A stretch of 64,000 nt of DNA from Azoarcus sp. DD4. Its GTDB lineage: Bacteria > Pseudomonadota > Gammaproteobacteria > Burkholderiales > Rhodocyclaceae. A model generated the notes under the pieces. It made no database searches and was not told where the DNA came from. It saw only the letters and a program-made list of their open reading frames with translations. This document shows positions 8,927 to 18,518 of the stretch, in pieces. The first letter of the stretch is position 1; each line of letters opens with the position of its first letter. The stretch is from positions 5,270,001 through 5,334,000 of the forward strand of contig NZ_CP022958.1 in NCBI RefSeq assembly GCF_006496635.1, read 5' to 3'. The position numbers and the translations under genes were made by a program.

Positions 8927-8950
8927 CGGTCTTGGATTCCTGTCGTTGGG

Positions 8951-9652
8951 TCACACCTGGCCAGGTGCGTACTGCAGCATGCGGGCGAACACCGCGGCGC
9001 TCGGCATGCCGTGGCAGGCAAAACCGCCCGCAGTGCCGTCGCCGCCCCGGCACCACCACAGGGTATAGGGTGCAAACAGCATGTCCATGGTACGCGCCGC
9101 GGCATCGCCGCCGAGATCGCGCAGGCCGCGCGCACCGGGCCGCTCCAGGCGAACGAAGGCGTCGCCGCGCAGCAGAGCCTCGCCGAGGCCGCAAGCCTGC
9201 GGCGCCGGAAAGAGCGGTGGCGGACAAGCTACCAGCCCGGCCTCGAAGCCGTCGACCGTCGCCTGCGGATCGAGGCCGCCGCGCGCTGCCTCCTCGAGCG
9301 AATCCATCCAGCGCTCCAGCGCGGTCAGCGCATCGCTGCCGAAGCTGAAACCAGGCAGCGGGGCGCACAGGGTCAGGGGGAAATAGCGGCCGACGCGATC
9401 CACCGAGGGCAACACAATACCGGCCCAGGTCTGGGTCTCCAGTGTGCGCTCGCCAAGCACGAACCCCCACACCGGGGCGGTGAGGAAAGCATCCAGCCAG
9501 GCGCTGCCGAGATGTTCCTGGCTGTAGGCCATGCCGCGCTGCAGCCAGGCATCCCAGGCGGCGACGAAAGCCTGAGGCAAACGCCGGCTGGCGAAATCGC
9601 CGAGCGCCGGCAGCTTGCCATACCAGCCTGGAGCGCTATCGCCGGGCAGCAC
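8951..9652 (-). CDS. tagF: T6SS-associated protein TagF
   Basis: The 233-residue protein has the TagF N-terminal domain: GWYGKLPALGDF near residue 10, then WDAWLQRGM and WLDAFLTAPVWGFVL. The fold is longin-like in known members. TagF is a post-translational repressor that holds the FHA protein until the kinase pathway is active. The GTG at 9652 was chosen because it sits 2 bases past the tssM stop and is followed at once by conserved sequence; no ATG is available in the conserved region. It is flanked by tssM and the kinase gene, so the TagF-PpkA pair is transcribed together while PppA-FHA is on the opposite strand. Confidence 0.9.
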   Translation of the reverse strand: MLPGDSAPGWYGKLPALGDFASRRLPQAFVAAWDAWLQRGMAYSQEHLGSAWLDAFLTAPVWGFVLGERTLETQTWAGIVLPSVDRVGRYFPLTLCAPLPGFSFGSDALTALERWMDSLEEAARGGLDPQATVDGFEAGLVACPPPLFPAPQACGLGEALLRGDAFVRLERPGARGLRDLGGDAAARTMDMLFAPYTLWWCRGGDGTAGGFACHGMPSAAVFARMLQYAPGQV

Positions 9653-9654
9653 GA

Positions 9655-12600
9655 TCAGAGCCCGCCCGGGCAGCGGAAGTCCACCAGCTCGCGCAGGCGG
9701 AAGGGGTTCTGCACGCTGTTGGTGGTCACCTCGAACACCGCCGCCCGGCCGTCGATGACGAAGGTGGCGCGGAACTTCTCGGGCAGCGCGGTGGGTGTGA
9801 TGTTGGCCTTGTCGAGCATGCGGAACAGCGCCCAGGGGCCGTCGGTGGCGATGCCGGAGGTGCCGCTCTGCCCCGGCGGGGTGATCTGCACCCGCACCTG
9901 CAGGCCACCCTTGGGCCCCGGCCACTGCACCGACTGCGGCACCTGCGGGCCGTGGGCGTAGTTCACCAGCTGGCCGTCGACATCGAGGGTGAAGTGAGTG
10001 ATCGCCGGGTCCATCTCGACCGCCTTGAACTCCAGCCGCAGGTTGCTGCCGCTGCGGAAGAAGACGTCGCGGATCACCGCGGCGCGCTGGAACTGAGCCA
10101 GGTTGCCGGGCGCGCCGAGCGACTGTTCCTGGACCTTGCGGAAGCTCCACGGCGACGTGCCGGTATCGACGTACTGCGCCAGGTTCTGGTTGAAGAAGGC
10201 GTCGAACTTGCCGCCGGGCGCGAACAACGCAGCGAAGTCGTCGCGGGTGACGTCGCGTGCGCTGCTACGCACGAAGGGGTAGCGGCCGTCGGTCGCCTGG
10301 CTGCAGAACTGGCCGACCTGGGTCGCCACCGCCGAGGACAAGGACTCGCGCAGCGAACTCAGCGCCTGACCGGTACCCGCGGCGGAAAGCTGCTGCAGCA
10401 TGGAACGCACCGGCTCCGGCATGCGCGCGCTTTCCGCCTTGACCCGCGCCGAGGCGTCGGACGGCGGCGGAGCCACCTTGTCGCGCAGCGCGGTCTCGGT
10501 GGCCGAAAGGTTCACATAGACGTCGTTCAGCAACTGCACCACCGCGTTGATCGGCGCCGCACTGCCGTCGCCGGTGACGAGCTGGCGCAAGGGCACGAAG
10601 CGGTCGTCCACGATGCGCTCGATGCCGCCTGCCGGCACCACCGCCTGGCCGGGCTGGTTGGCGCCGAAGATCATGCGGCCAAGTTCCGTCCTGGCCTCGG
10701 CAACACGCTGTTGGGCCTTGTCGATCACCGACTTGTCGTCGGTGGCGACGATCAGCGTGGTCTCGCGCGACATCGCCTTCATCAGCTTGGGCAGCGGCGA
10801 ATCGGCCGCCGACAGCACCCGCGCCACCTGGATGCTCTGCTGCAGGCTGCCCGCACGCTGCACCGCAACGTCGTCGATGAAGGCTTCCCACACCCGGGCG
10901 TAGTCGGTGAGATAGAGCCGGCGCACCTCGTCCGCCACCTGCTTGGCGCCGGCGGCGTCCGCCTTGGCCGACGTGGTGCCGAGCACCCAGGGTTCTTCCT
11001 CGGCGAGATGGCGCGAGACGCGCTCGACCTGCGGATCGAAGCCCTTGTGATAACCGTCGAAGCTGTAGAGACCGGGCACGCCGCGGGTCAGCGGCTGGCC
11101 GCTCTTCCTGACGAAGACCAGCGTCGCCGACGGACCGACCGCGCGCTCGATGGTGAACTCGGGGAACTCGCTGCCCACGCCCTGGCGCTTCAGGCGGCTG
11201 TAGATGCGGTCGGGCAGGGTGTAGCGCAGCAGCTGGTTGCGCACGCGTGCGATCAGCTCGGCATCGGCAGGCAGTGGCGACACCACGGCGCCGTCCTTGA
11301 ACAGGGCGTCGAGGTAGCCCGCGAGCGCGGCACGCTGCTCGGTCGTGGTGTCGCGCGGCAGGTTGAGTTCCCAGTCCAGGCTGATCCAGGCCTTGAGCGC
11401 CTCGGCGTCGAAGTGCGCGGCCTCGTGCAGCATGATGTAGCTCTTGAGCGCCTCGTAGGCGAATTCGAGATTGCTGGCATCGAGGTTGCGCAGCTGCTTC
11501 TCCACCCGCAGTGCGATGCGCGGCAGCAGCACGTCGCGCAGCATGCCACGGTAGGCCTGCTGCGCAGCGGCGTCGAGCTTGTCGCCCTGGTAGAGGCCGA
11601 AGGTCATGGCCAGCGGCGCCTCGCCCTGCGGTCGCGCGTCGGTATGCGATACGGTGCGCACCGCGTCCAGCACCGGCAGGATGCCGACCACGTCGTCCGA
11701 GGCGGCGACGCGGGCATCGGCCACCATGGGCTGGACCACCTTGACGCGCTCGCCGACGGCGTCGATGTAGGCGTCGTTGTTGTGATAGCTCAACGCCCAC
11801 GCCACCGCCAGGCCGACGGTCAGCACGCCGATGCCGGCGAAGGCCGCCAACCGCACCAGGCCACGGCGCCGCTCCCACTTGAGGTTGGTACCGCCCAGGC
11901 GCTGCTCGGCGAACACCACCTCGCGCAGCAGCCGGGTGATGAAGTAGCTCTTGCCGCTGCCGGTCTGCGGCGGGATCAGCCGGCGCTCCAAGCCAAAGGC
12001 GGCGCCGAGCGAGGACATCACGCGGTCGATCGGGCTGCCTTCCTGGGTTCCGCTGGTGAAATACACGCCGCGCAGCATCAGCGCGTGGTCGAAACCGGAA
12101 GGCGCGAACACCTTGCCGAGGAAGGCGCCGAGCAGGCGGTTGGCGGCGGCAAGCTGCTGGTCGAAAGCAGCAATCGCGCCACGGCGGGCGAGATCGCGCT
12201 CATCGCGCAGGCGCACCGGCAACAGGTTGAGCACCCGCTCGCGCAGGCGGCCGAGTTCGCCCGGCAGCGCCTGCAGCGCGCCGGCGGAATCGCCCTGCTG
12301 CGGGAAGGTGACGCCCCATACCTGGTCACGCGCCTCCTTGCCGAAATCGTTGAAGAACTCGTTGAAGCCGGCGATCAGGTCGGCCTTGGTGACCAGCACG
12401 TAGATCGGCAGGCGCACGTTGAGCTGCTCGTACAGCTCCTGCACGCGGGCGCGCAGCGCGGCGGCATGACGTTCGGCGGCATCGGCATCCTGCGACAGCA
12501 GATCGCCCAGGCTGACGGTGAGCAGCACGCCGTTGAGCGGCTGGCGCGGGCGGTGGCGCTTCAACAGGCCGAGGAAGCCCTGCCAGGCGCCGCGGTCGCT

Positions 12601-13227
12601 GCTCTGGTCGGAATCCTGGGTGGTATAGCGGCCGGCGGTATCGATCAACACCGCGTCGTCGGTGAACCACCAGTCGCAGTTGCGCGTGCCGCCCACACCC
12701 TTGAGCTGGTGGATGCCAAGCTTCTCGGCGAGCGGGAAATGCAGGCCGGAGTTGATCAGCGCGGTGGTCTTGCCCGAACCGGGCGCACCGATGAAGACGT
12801 ACCAGGGCAGCTCGTACAGGTAGCGCCCGGAGCCGGCCGACAGCAGCCGCGCCAGCCCGCCCTGTTTCGCATGCGCCGCGGCCTGGCTGTCCTTCAGCAC
12901 CCGCAGCGCCTCTTCGAAGCGCTTGCGCAGGGTGTCCACCTCGTCCGGCGTGGCCGATTTGCCGGCACCGCCGTCGTCGGCCTTGACCAGGCCTTCGACC
13001 AGCTGGGCGTTCTGCTTCTTCGCCTTGAGCTTGCCCCACACCAGGCGGAACACCACGAAGGCGAGCACCAGGCCGATCAGGATCAGGCGCGCCAGCGCGG
13101 ATTCCAGCGGCGCCCAGCCGGCCACCGCGATCAACGGCCCGACGAACCAGATCACCAGCGCCAGCGCGATCAGCCCGAGGAGGCCGAGCAGCACCGGGTG
13201 GAAGAGGAACTTGAAGACGGCTTTCAT
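9655..13227 (-). CDS. tssM: T6SS membrane complex protein TssM (IcmF)
   Basis: A 1190-residue inner-membrane protein. Two membrane helices lie near the N-terminus (about residues 12-35 and 45-65). A cytoplasmic NTPase-like domain with Walker A GAPGSGKT (147-154) follows, then a third helix (about 470-495) and a long periplasmic part ending in the C-terminal domain. With TssL and TssJ it forms the envelope-spanning channel through which the sheath pushes the Hcp tube. The start at 13227 (MKAVFKFLF) is where hydrophobic membrane sequence begins; open frame upstream is low-complexity Arg-rich sequence overlapping tssL's end. Length fits the family (about 1100-1250). Confidence 0.95.
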   Translation of the reverse strand: MKAVFKFLFHPVLLGLLGLIALALVIWFVGPLIAVAGWAPLESALARLILIGLVLAFVVFRLVWGKLKAKKQNAQLVEGLVKADDGGAGKSATPDEVDTLRKRFEEALRVLKDSQAAAHAKQGGLARLLSAGSGRYLYELPWYVFIGAPGSGKTTALINSGLHFPLAEKLGIHQLKGVGGTRNCDWWFTDDAVLIDTAGRYTTQDSDQSSDRGAWQGFLGLLKRHRPRQPLNGVLLTVSLGDLLSQDADAAERHAAALRARVQELYEQLNVRLPIYVLVTKADLIAGFNEFFNDFGKEARDQVWGVTFPQQGDSAGALQALPGELGRLRERVLNLLPVRLRDERDLARRGAIAAFDQQLAAANRLLGAFLGKVFAPSGFDHALMLRGVYFTSGTQEGSPIDRVMSSLGAAFGLERRLIPPQTGSGKSYFITRLLREVVFAEQRLGGTNLKWERRRGLVRLAAFAGIGVLTVGLAVAWALSYHNNDAYIDAVGERVKVVQPMVADARVAASDDVVGILPVLDAVRTVSHTDARPQGEAPLAMTFGLYQGDKLDAAAQQAYRGMLRDVLLPRIALRVEKQLRNLDASNLEFAYEALKSYIMLHEAAHFDAEALKAWISLDWELNLPRDTTTEQRAALAGYLDALFKDGAVVSPLPADAELIARVRNQLLRYTLPDRIYSRLKRQGVGSEFPEFTIERAVGPSATLVFVRKSGQPLTRGVPGLYSFDGYHKGFDPQVERVSRHLAEEEPWVLGTTSAKADAAGAKQVADEVRRLYLTDYARVWEAFIDDVAVQRAGSLQQSIQVARVLSAADSPLPKLMKAMSRETTLIVATDDKSVIDKAQQRVAEARTELGRMIFGANQPGQAVVPAGGIERIVDDRFVPLRQLVTGDGSAAPINAVVQLLNDVYVNLSATETALRDKVAPPPSDASARVKAESARMPEPVRSMLQQLSAAGTGQALSSLRESLSSAVATQVGQFCSQATDGRYPFVRSSARDVTRDDFAALFAPGGKFDAFFNQNLAQYVDTGTSPWSFRKVQEQSLGAPGNLAQFQRAAVIRDVFFRSGSNLRLEFKAVEMDPAITHFTLDVDGQLVNYAHGPQVPQSVQWPGPKGGLQVRVQITPPGQSGTSGIATDGPWALFRMLDKANITPTALPEKFRATFVIDGRAAVFEVTTNSVQNPFRLRELVDFRCPGGL

Positions 13228-13258
13228 GCGTAGCCCTGTATCGATGGCGCCGCGGCGC

Positions 13259-14566
13259 TCAGTTGCCCGCGGCCGGGAACACGATGATCTCGACGCGGCG
13301 GTTGCGCGCGCGCCCTTCCGGGGTGTCGTTCGGCGCCACCGGTTCGCTCTCGGCGCGGCCCTCGGTCTCGACACGCGCGCCGCCCAGCCTGGGCGCCAGC
13401 ACCGCGGCGACCGAATCCGCCCGCGCCTGCGACAGATGCCAGTTGGACGGGAAGCGCGCCGAGCGGATCGGGCGGTCGTCCGAATGGCCGCGCACCAGCA
13501 CCGAGCCCTTGACCCGCGCCACCGCCTCGCCGATGCGCCCCATCAGCGGCAGCACCCGTGGCGCCAGCGTCGCGCTGGCCGGTTCGAACAGGCCGTCGCC
13601 CTGGATCAGCACCACGCTGCGGTCAGGCAGATCCCGCACCACCACGAGGCCTTCGCGGATCTCGGCGGCAAGGAAACCCTGCAACCGGTCGGGCACCCGG
13701 GCCGGCGCGGCGGCGACGGCGGGCTGGGCAAGTGGCGCCGGCGGCGGCACCTTGAGGCCGAGGATCTGCGCGAAGGCCGGATCGGAATGGCGGTTGAGCG
13801 CATACGACGCGCCGAGGTAGACCAGCGCCAGCAGCAGCGCGGCGATCGCCGCCACCGCCCAGATCGGCACCGAATCGCGCAAGGGCCGCGCAGTGGTCGC
13901 GGTGGTCTGCCATTGCGGCGACAGCTCGCGCACCGGCTCGCCGCGTTCCTTGACGATCATCTGGGCAAGCCGCTCGCGCACCGCGTCGAGCTGGGCGCGG
14001 CCGTTCTGCAGCACGCGGTAGCGGCCTTCGAAGCCGAGCGCGAGGATGATGTAGAAGAGTTCGAGCAGATTGCGGTGGCTGCCCGGCTGCTCGGCCAGCT
14101 TGCCCAGCAACTGGAAGAACTTCTCGCCGCCCCAGGCCTCGTTGTGGAACTGGACCAGCAGGCTCTTCTGGGCCCAGATCTTCTCACCCCAGGGCGTATT
14201 GGCGGCGGTCTCGTCGAGGAAGGTGCACAAGGCGTAACGGGCGCCGACGACGTGTTCGTTGAGCACGCCCACCTCGCGCGCCTTGGCCTCGAAAGCCTGC
14301 ACCGCCCGCGCCAGGGTTTCGCGCAGGCCGGCAGGATCGGGGTGGTGGGCCTGGCGCAGCTGCGGCACCAGGTTGAGCAGCGGATTGGCCGCTGCCACCA
14401 GCGGGTTGAGGCCGGCCGTCCAGTCCAGCGCCGACAGTTCGACCCGCTCGAAGCTGAAACCCTGGGCGGGCGCCGCCGGCGCCGGCCTTGCGGCGCGCGC
14501 GCCCGGGTTGGGAATCACCAGCGTGCGGTCGCCCGGCGGCTGGCCGAAAGGATCGTCATTCGTCAT
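13259..14566 (-). CDS. tssL: T6SS protein TssL with OmpA-like extension
   Basis: A 435-residue IcmH/DotU family protein. The cytoplasmic domain (about residues 45-215) holds the conserved ALCTFLDETAANTPWG and ILALGFEGRYRV segments. One membrane helix follows (about 234-256), then a periplasmic OmpA-type peptidoglycan-binding domain (about 315-435) with VRGHSDDRPI and NWHLSQARADSV. TssL, TssM and TssJ form the membrane complex; the OmpA extension anchors it in the cell wall, as in other extended TssL proteins. The gene lies 31 bases upstream of tssM in the same direction. Confidence 0.95.
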   Translation of the reverse strand: MTNDDPFGQPPGDRTLVIPNPGARAARPAPAAPAQGFSFERVELSALDWTAGLNPLVAAANPLLNLVPQLRQAHHPDPAGLRETLARAVQAFEAKAREVGVLNEHVVGARYALCTFLDETAANTPWGEKIWAQKSLLVQFHNEAWGGEKFFQLLGKLAEQPGSHRNLLELFYIILALGFEGRYRVLQNGRAQLDAVRERLAQMIVKERGEPVRELSPQWQTTATTARPLRDSVPIWAVAAIAALLLALVYLGASYALNRHSDPAFAQILGLKVPPPAPLAQPAVAAAPARVPDRLQGFLAAEIREGLVVVRDLPDRSVVLIQGDGLFEPASATLAPRVLPLMGRIGEAVARVKGSVLVRGHSDDRPIRSARFPSNWHLSQARADSVAAVLAPRLGGARVETEGRAESEPVAPNDTPEGRARNRRVEIIVFPAAGN

Positions 14567-14642
14567 CGTTCATTCCGCCTTCAAAGCAGGCACGGGCAGC
14601 GGCCCGGCGTCGCACACAAGGGCGCACGGTCGGTTCGCGGGC

Positions 14643-15977
14643 TCATGCGCGGATCGCCCACAGCGACACTTCCAGCCCGGGGAAATCGCCAGTCACGTAC
14701 ATGCCCAGGCCGCCGGAACTGTCGAGCTGTTTCCACAGGTCGCCGCTGTTGTCGAGTTCGAAGTAGGTGAAGCCGGCGTGGAAGGGAATCTGCCGCGGCG
14801 CCACCGGTAGCGGCCGCAGCGCGATGCCCGGCAGCTGCAGGTTGACCAGTTCGCGGATCTTTTCCACCGGGCCGAGCTTGGCCTGGGTCGGGAAGCGGGT
14901 GCGCACCGCCTCGGCCGGCATCTGCGCGCCCACCGCGAGCACGAAACCGGCCTGCCGCAGCAGGCCGCGGTCGGCGACGATGCCGACGTAGCGCCCCTGC
15001 TTGTGGTCCTGCAGCGGGATCTGCACCGCATTCTGTTCGAGGATGGCCGACAGGCTGCGGCGGATCTCGCGCATCAGCGGATCGAAACTGTCCTGCAGCG
15101 CATCGTGGCGGTAGGCCGGCAAGGCCGGCGGCCTGCGGCCGGACGCCGTGAGACTGGCCAGTTCGCCCATCAGCGTGAGCAACTGGCTGTAGAGGCGCTC
15201 GGGGTGCAACGGGCGCAGCTGCTCGAGGTGCGCCACCACCGGCAGGTGGCGATTGACCGCCAGCAGGAAGAGGAAATCGGCGATCTCCGCGACGCCGCCG
15301 GTGCCGGCCTGGCTCATGCGGCCGGCGAGCGCCTCGCCGCGCTGACCGAGCAGGCCGAGCACTTCGCGCAGCATGGACGTGAGCTGCGGCGCGGCAGCGC
15401 AGGCCAGCACTGGCGGAATGTAGCCGCGGTCGATCAGCAGGCTGCCGTCGGGGCGCCGTTCGGTGACCCGCAGCACGCCGACCCGCACGAAGGCGTCGGA
15501 AAATTCGTTGGCCAGCCCGAGTGCCAGCCGCGGCCGGCCGACCTGCACGATCTCGGCCGCACCGCCGCCCCCCGCCGCATCCGGCAGCGCGGCGTCGGTC
15601 ACGCCATAGCGCGCCAGCGCGTCGTCGTCGCCGTTGATGTCGTACTCGGGCATCAGCGGACGCTGCAGCGGCAAGGTCAGCACCACCAGCGCATCCTTGG
15701 CGTCGGCCGGGAAGTCGAACGCGAGCGGCCCTTCGTGGGCCGTGGGGAAGTCGAAGGGCGTGCCGTCCGGCAGGATGCCGCTGGCCGCACGCAGCACCAC
15801 CTTGCCGATGGCCAGCGCGGCGTCGTCGATTTCGAGGCTGGAGAAACCCCAGCCATTGGGCTGGAGCTGGCGGCGATGCGCTTCGGCACGCCATTCGGCA
15901 TGCCTGTCCTGCTGCTGGAAATGCTGCGGGCGCAGGAACAGCCCCTCGGACCAGACTACCTTGCTGAACCAGGACAT
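14643..15977 (-). CDS. tssK: T6SS baseplate protein TssK
   Basis: A 444-residue protein with the standard TssK start (WFSKVVWSEGLFLRPQHFQQQ), which identifies it with confidence. TssK is a trimeric baseplate component that connects the TssFG wedges to the membrane complex. Other conserved stretches are YPLAYRHDAL-like sequence (AYRHDALQDSFDPL) in the middle and FTYFELDNSGDLWKQL near the C-terminal end. Size fits the family (about 440-450). It lies between tssJ and tssL, 76 bases from tssL, in the usual tssJ-K-L order. Confidence 0.96.
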   Translation of the reverse strand: MSWFSKVVWSEGLFLRPQHFQQQDRHAEWRAEAHRRQLQPNGWGFSSLEIDDAALAIGKVVLRAASGILPDGTPFDFPTAHEGPLAFDFPADAKDALVVLTLPLQRPLMPEYDINGDDDALARYGVTDAALPDAAGGGGAAEIVQVGRPRLALGLANEFSDAFVRVGVLRVTERRPDGSLLIDRGYIPPVLACAAAPQLTSMLREVLGLLGQRGEALAGRMSQAGTGGVAEIADFLFLLAVNRHLPVVAHLEQLRPLHPERLYSQLLTLMGELASLTASGRRPPALPAYRHDALQDSFDPLMREIRRSLSAILEQNAVQIPLQDHKQGRYVGIVADRGLLRQAGFVLAVGAQMPAEAVRTRFPTQAKLGPVEKIRELVNLQLPGIALRPLPVAPRQIPFHAGFTYFELDNSGDLWKQLDSSGGLGMYVTGDFPGLEVSLWAIRA

Positions 15978-16023
15978 GGACGGTGTATTCCTCGGCTGCG
16001 CGGCGATGCGCGTCTATTCGGTA

Positions 16024-16548
16024 TTAGTCGGCTTTCTTGGCGGGCGTCGCGGGCGGCGCGAGCGTGGCGGCGACGGTCACGCGGTTGTCCTGCAGGCTGA
16101 CGGCGATCCGGTTGGTCCGGTTGGCGACGATGGGCGCGCTCGCACGCCACACCGCGCGGTCGACCTCGCGGAAGGCAGCGAGCACGGCCACCACCTTGCC
16201 GCCTTCGGCTTCGCGGATATCCAGTGTGCGCGTCTCGCCCGGTTTGAGCACCACTTCCTCGCGCGAGATCACGGCATCGCCCAGCACCTGCTGGTCGCGC
16301 TCGTAGAGCGAGAAGAAATCGGCCGCCTCGAAGGCGGAAGCGTTCTTCAGCACGTAGGTGCGCACCACCACCGGGGTGGCGCGGCCGCGCGCATCGACGT
16401 TGACCCGCGCCGCCGCGCTCAGGCCGACGCCCACCAGGGTGGGGTCCGGCTTGGGCGGCGCCACCGCGGCCTTGGAACAGGCGGCAAGCAGGCACGCCGA
16501 CACGAGCGCAACGGCGCTCGCGCGCAACAGGGGGGCGTGGACATTCAA
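16024..16548 (-). CDS. tssJ: T6SS outer-membrane lipoprotein TssJ
   Basis: A 174-residue lipoprotein: hydrophobic signal ending LLAAC (lipidated Cys 24), then the beta-sandwich domain of the TssJ/VasD family (LSAAARVNVDARGRATPVVVRTYVL; FEAADFFSLYERD). It anchors TssM to the outer membrane. The start is a TTG at 16548, chosen because an AGGAG ribosome site lies 7 bases upstream and translation then runs straight into the signal peptide; upstream in-frame starts would add about 46 residues of non-signal sequence. It is the first gene of the leftward operon, divergent from tssA. Confidence 0.9.
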   Translation of the reverse strand: MNVHAPLLRASAVALVSACLLAACSKAAVAPPKPDPTLVGVGLSAAARVNVDARGRATPVVVRTYVLKNASAFEAADFFSLYERDQQVLGDAVISREEVVLKPGETRTLDIREAEGGKVVAVLAAFREVDRAVWRASAPIVANRTNRIAVSLQDNRVTVAATLAPPATPAKKAD

Positions 16549-16804
16549 GTTGGATCTCCTTGCCGACTTTCTATTCGGTGCAGGATTGTCAATCAAGCCG
16601 GCATTTCCGGGCAACCGCTTTGCAGTATCGCCGGATGCACCGTTGCGGGGCGCGGGGAATACCCGATACCGCGCCCCGCCCGCCATCCGCTAGATTTTTT
16701 GGCGCGACCGGATGAAGCATCGGTTTATTCATTTACTATATCGATCCATTTCGGACAGCCGCCCCTCCGGCCGCTGCGCTGCCCGCAACCCCGGAACCTC
16801 GAAC
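16549..16804. promoter_or_regulatory. divergent promoter region between tssJ and tssA
   Basis: These 256 bases separate the two main T6SS structural operons and must contain both promoters. The stretch 16690-16750 is notably AT-rich compared with the rest of the island (a run of six T at 16695-16700 and TACTATA near 16734). I could not identify convincing -35/-10 pairs or a sigma-54 site, so no exact promoter is claimed. Confidence 0.5.
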
Positions 16805-17866
16805 ATGTCGCTGGATATCGATCTCGACACGCTGCTGACCCCGCTGGGCGACGACCAGCCCTGCGGCCCCAACCTCGAATACGACGCCGACTTCCTGCAG
16901 CTCGAAGAAGCGGCGCGCCAGCAAGCCGGACAGGAATTCACCGGCGACAGCGGCAACCGCGTCACGATCGAAGGCCAGGGGCCCGACTGGCCCGAGGTAC
17001 GCCGCCTCGCCGAAGGCCTGCTCGAACGCAGCCGCGACGTCCGCGTGGCGGTCTACTACACCCGTGCACTGTTGCGCACCGAGGGTTTCGGCGGCATCCA
17101 CCTCGGCCTGCGGCTCATCGTCGGCCTGCTGGAACAGCACTGGGCGCACGTCCATCCCGAACTCGACGCCGACGACAACGACGATCCGACGATGCGGGTC
17201 AATGCCCTCGCGCCGCTGGTCGCCAACGAGGCGCTCGTTGCCGACCTGCGCGCCAGCTGGCTGCTGCGCTCGCGCCAGTCGGGCGTGCTGACGGTGCGCG
17301 ACATCGAGGTCGCCCAGGGCAAGCTCGGCGCCCGCGACGGCGAACAGGTGTATTCCGAATCGCAGGTCAGCGGCATGCTGGCCGAAGCGATCGGCGCCGA
17401 CCCCGGCCTCGCCCTTGCCATCACCGAAAGCCTCGCCCTGGTGCGCCAGCTGTCCGGCTACCTGCAGGACCAGGTCGGCGCGAGCGCCAGCATCGACTTC
17501 AAGCCGCTGCAGAACATCCTGTACGCGGTGCAGCAGGCCCTCGCCACCGTCGCGCCGGCCGAAGCCGCGGCGGATGCGGGCGGCGAGTCCGCCGAAGACG
17601 GCAGCCCGGCCGCCGCGGCCACGGCTGCGGGACCGTCGGCGCCCGGCGAAATCCGCTCGCGCGCCGACGTGATTGCAACAATCGACCGACTTGTCGCCTA
17701 TCTTGAACGTACCGAGCCGACCAATCCGGCGCAGTGGCTGCTGCGTCGCGCCCAGCGAGTGATGAACATGAACTTCCTCGAAGCCATCGTCGAACTCGCG
17801 CCGGACGCCCTCGATCAGGCCGAACGCATGGTCGGCGGCCAGCTCCACCCCGAGCAGGAACAATAA
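16805..17866 (+). CDS. tssA: T6SS protein TssA
   Basis: A 353-residue TssA protein with the ImpA N-terminal domain: LLTPLGDDQPCGPNLEYD near residue 10, WPEVRRLAEGLLERSRDVRVAVY near 60 and FGGIHLGLRLIVGLLEQHW near 95. A low-complexity Ala/Gly segment separates it from a C-terminal part with TEPTNPAQWLLRRAQR, typical of the short TssA class. TssA organises baseplate and sheath assembly. The ATG at 16805 begins the conserved sequence. It opens the rightward operon running to clpV and beyond. Confidence 0.93.
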   Translation: MSLDIDLDTLLTPLGDDQPCGPNLEYDADFLQLEEAARQQAGQEFTGDSGNRVTIEGQGPDWPEVRRLAEGLLERSRDVRVAVYYTRALLRTEGFGGIHLGLRLIVGLLEQHWAHVHPELDADDNDDPTMRVNALAPLVANEALVADLRASWLLRSRQSGVLTVRDIEVAQGKLGARDGEQVYSESQVSGMLAEAIGADPGLALAITESLALVRQLSGYLQDQVGASASIDFKPLQNILYAVQQALATVAPAEAAADAGGESAEDGSPAAAATAAGPSAPGEIRSRADVIATIDRLVAYLERTEPTNPAQWLLRRAQRVMNMNFLEAIVELAPDALDQAERMVGGQLHPEQEQ

Positions 17867-17945
17867 GACCCCGGGCAATCCGCCCTTCCAACACGACCCG
17901 CCACACGCAGTCACGGACTCCACCCTTTCCTGACGGAGGATCACC

Positions 17946-18455
17946 ATGTCGAGCAGCAGTCAGAAATTCATTGCGCGCAACCGCGCCCCGCGCGTCCAGA
18001 TCGAGTACGACGTCGAACTCTACGGCGCCGAAAAGAAGGTTCAGCTTCCCTTCGTCATGGGTGTGCTGTCCGACCTTTCCGGCAAGCCGGCCGAGCCGCT
18101 GGCCCCGGTCGCCGACCGCAAGTTTCTCGAGATCGACGTCGACAACTTCGACAGCCGCATGAAGTCGATGAAGCCGCGCGCCGCATTCCAGGTGCCGAAC
18201 ACGCTGACCGGCGAAGGCAACCTCAGCGTCGAACTCACCTTCGAGAGCATGGACGACTTCTCGCCGGCCGCCGTCGCGCGCAAGGTCGATGCGCTCAACA
18301 AGCTGCTCACCGCCCGCCAGCAGCTCTCCAACCTGATCACCTACATGGACGGCAAGACCGGCGCCGAGGAACTGATCGCCAAGGTGCTGCAGGACCCGGC
18401 CCTGCTGCAGACCCTGGCCGCCGCGCCCAAGCCCGAGGACAAGGCGGCCGAATAA
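17946..18455 (+). CDS. tssB: T6SS sheath small subunit TssB (VipA)
   Basis: A 169-residue protein with hallmark TssB sequence: SSSQKFIARNRAPRV at the N-terminus, VQIEYDVELYGAEKKVQLPF, and VMGVLSDLSG. TssB and TssC polymerise into the contractile sheath; TssB also binds TagJ where present, and tagJ lies downstream. A strong ribosome site (GACGGAGGATCACC) precedes the ATG. tssC follows after 63 bases. Confidence 0.97.
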   Translation: MSSSSQKFIARNRAPRVQIEYDVELYGAEKKVQLPFVMGVLSDLSGKPAEPLAPVADRKFLEIDVDNFDSRMKSMKPRAAFQVPNTLTGEGNLSVELTFESMDDFSPAAVARKVDALNKLLTARQQLSNLITYMDGKTGAEELIAKVLQDPALLQTLAAAPKPEDKAAE

Positions 18456-18518
18456 GCCGTCCGCCCTCACCCCAACCTGCCCCATCACCAGCCCACACTC
18501 GAAGTCGAGGAGTCCAGC

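Noticed and set aside
9952..13233. 1093-codon plus-strand frame opposite tssM
   Set aside because: Low-complexity His/Arg/Gln/Ala composition mirroring tssM codon use; tssM itself is unmistakable.
16549..16686. Longer tssJ starting at 16686
   Set aside because: Would place about 46 charged residues before the signal peptide; the TTG at 16548 with an AGGAG site fits a lipoprotein.
16549..16804. Sigma-54 promoter between tssJ and tssA
   Set aside because: No GG-N10-GC element with acceptable flanks was found; only weak matches in GC-rich sequence.
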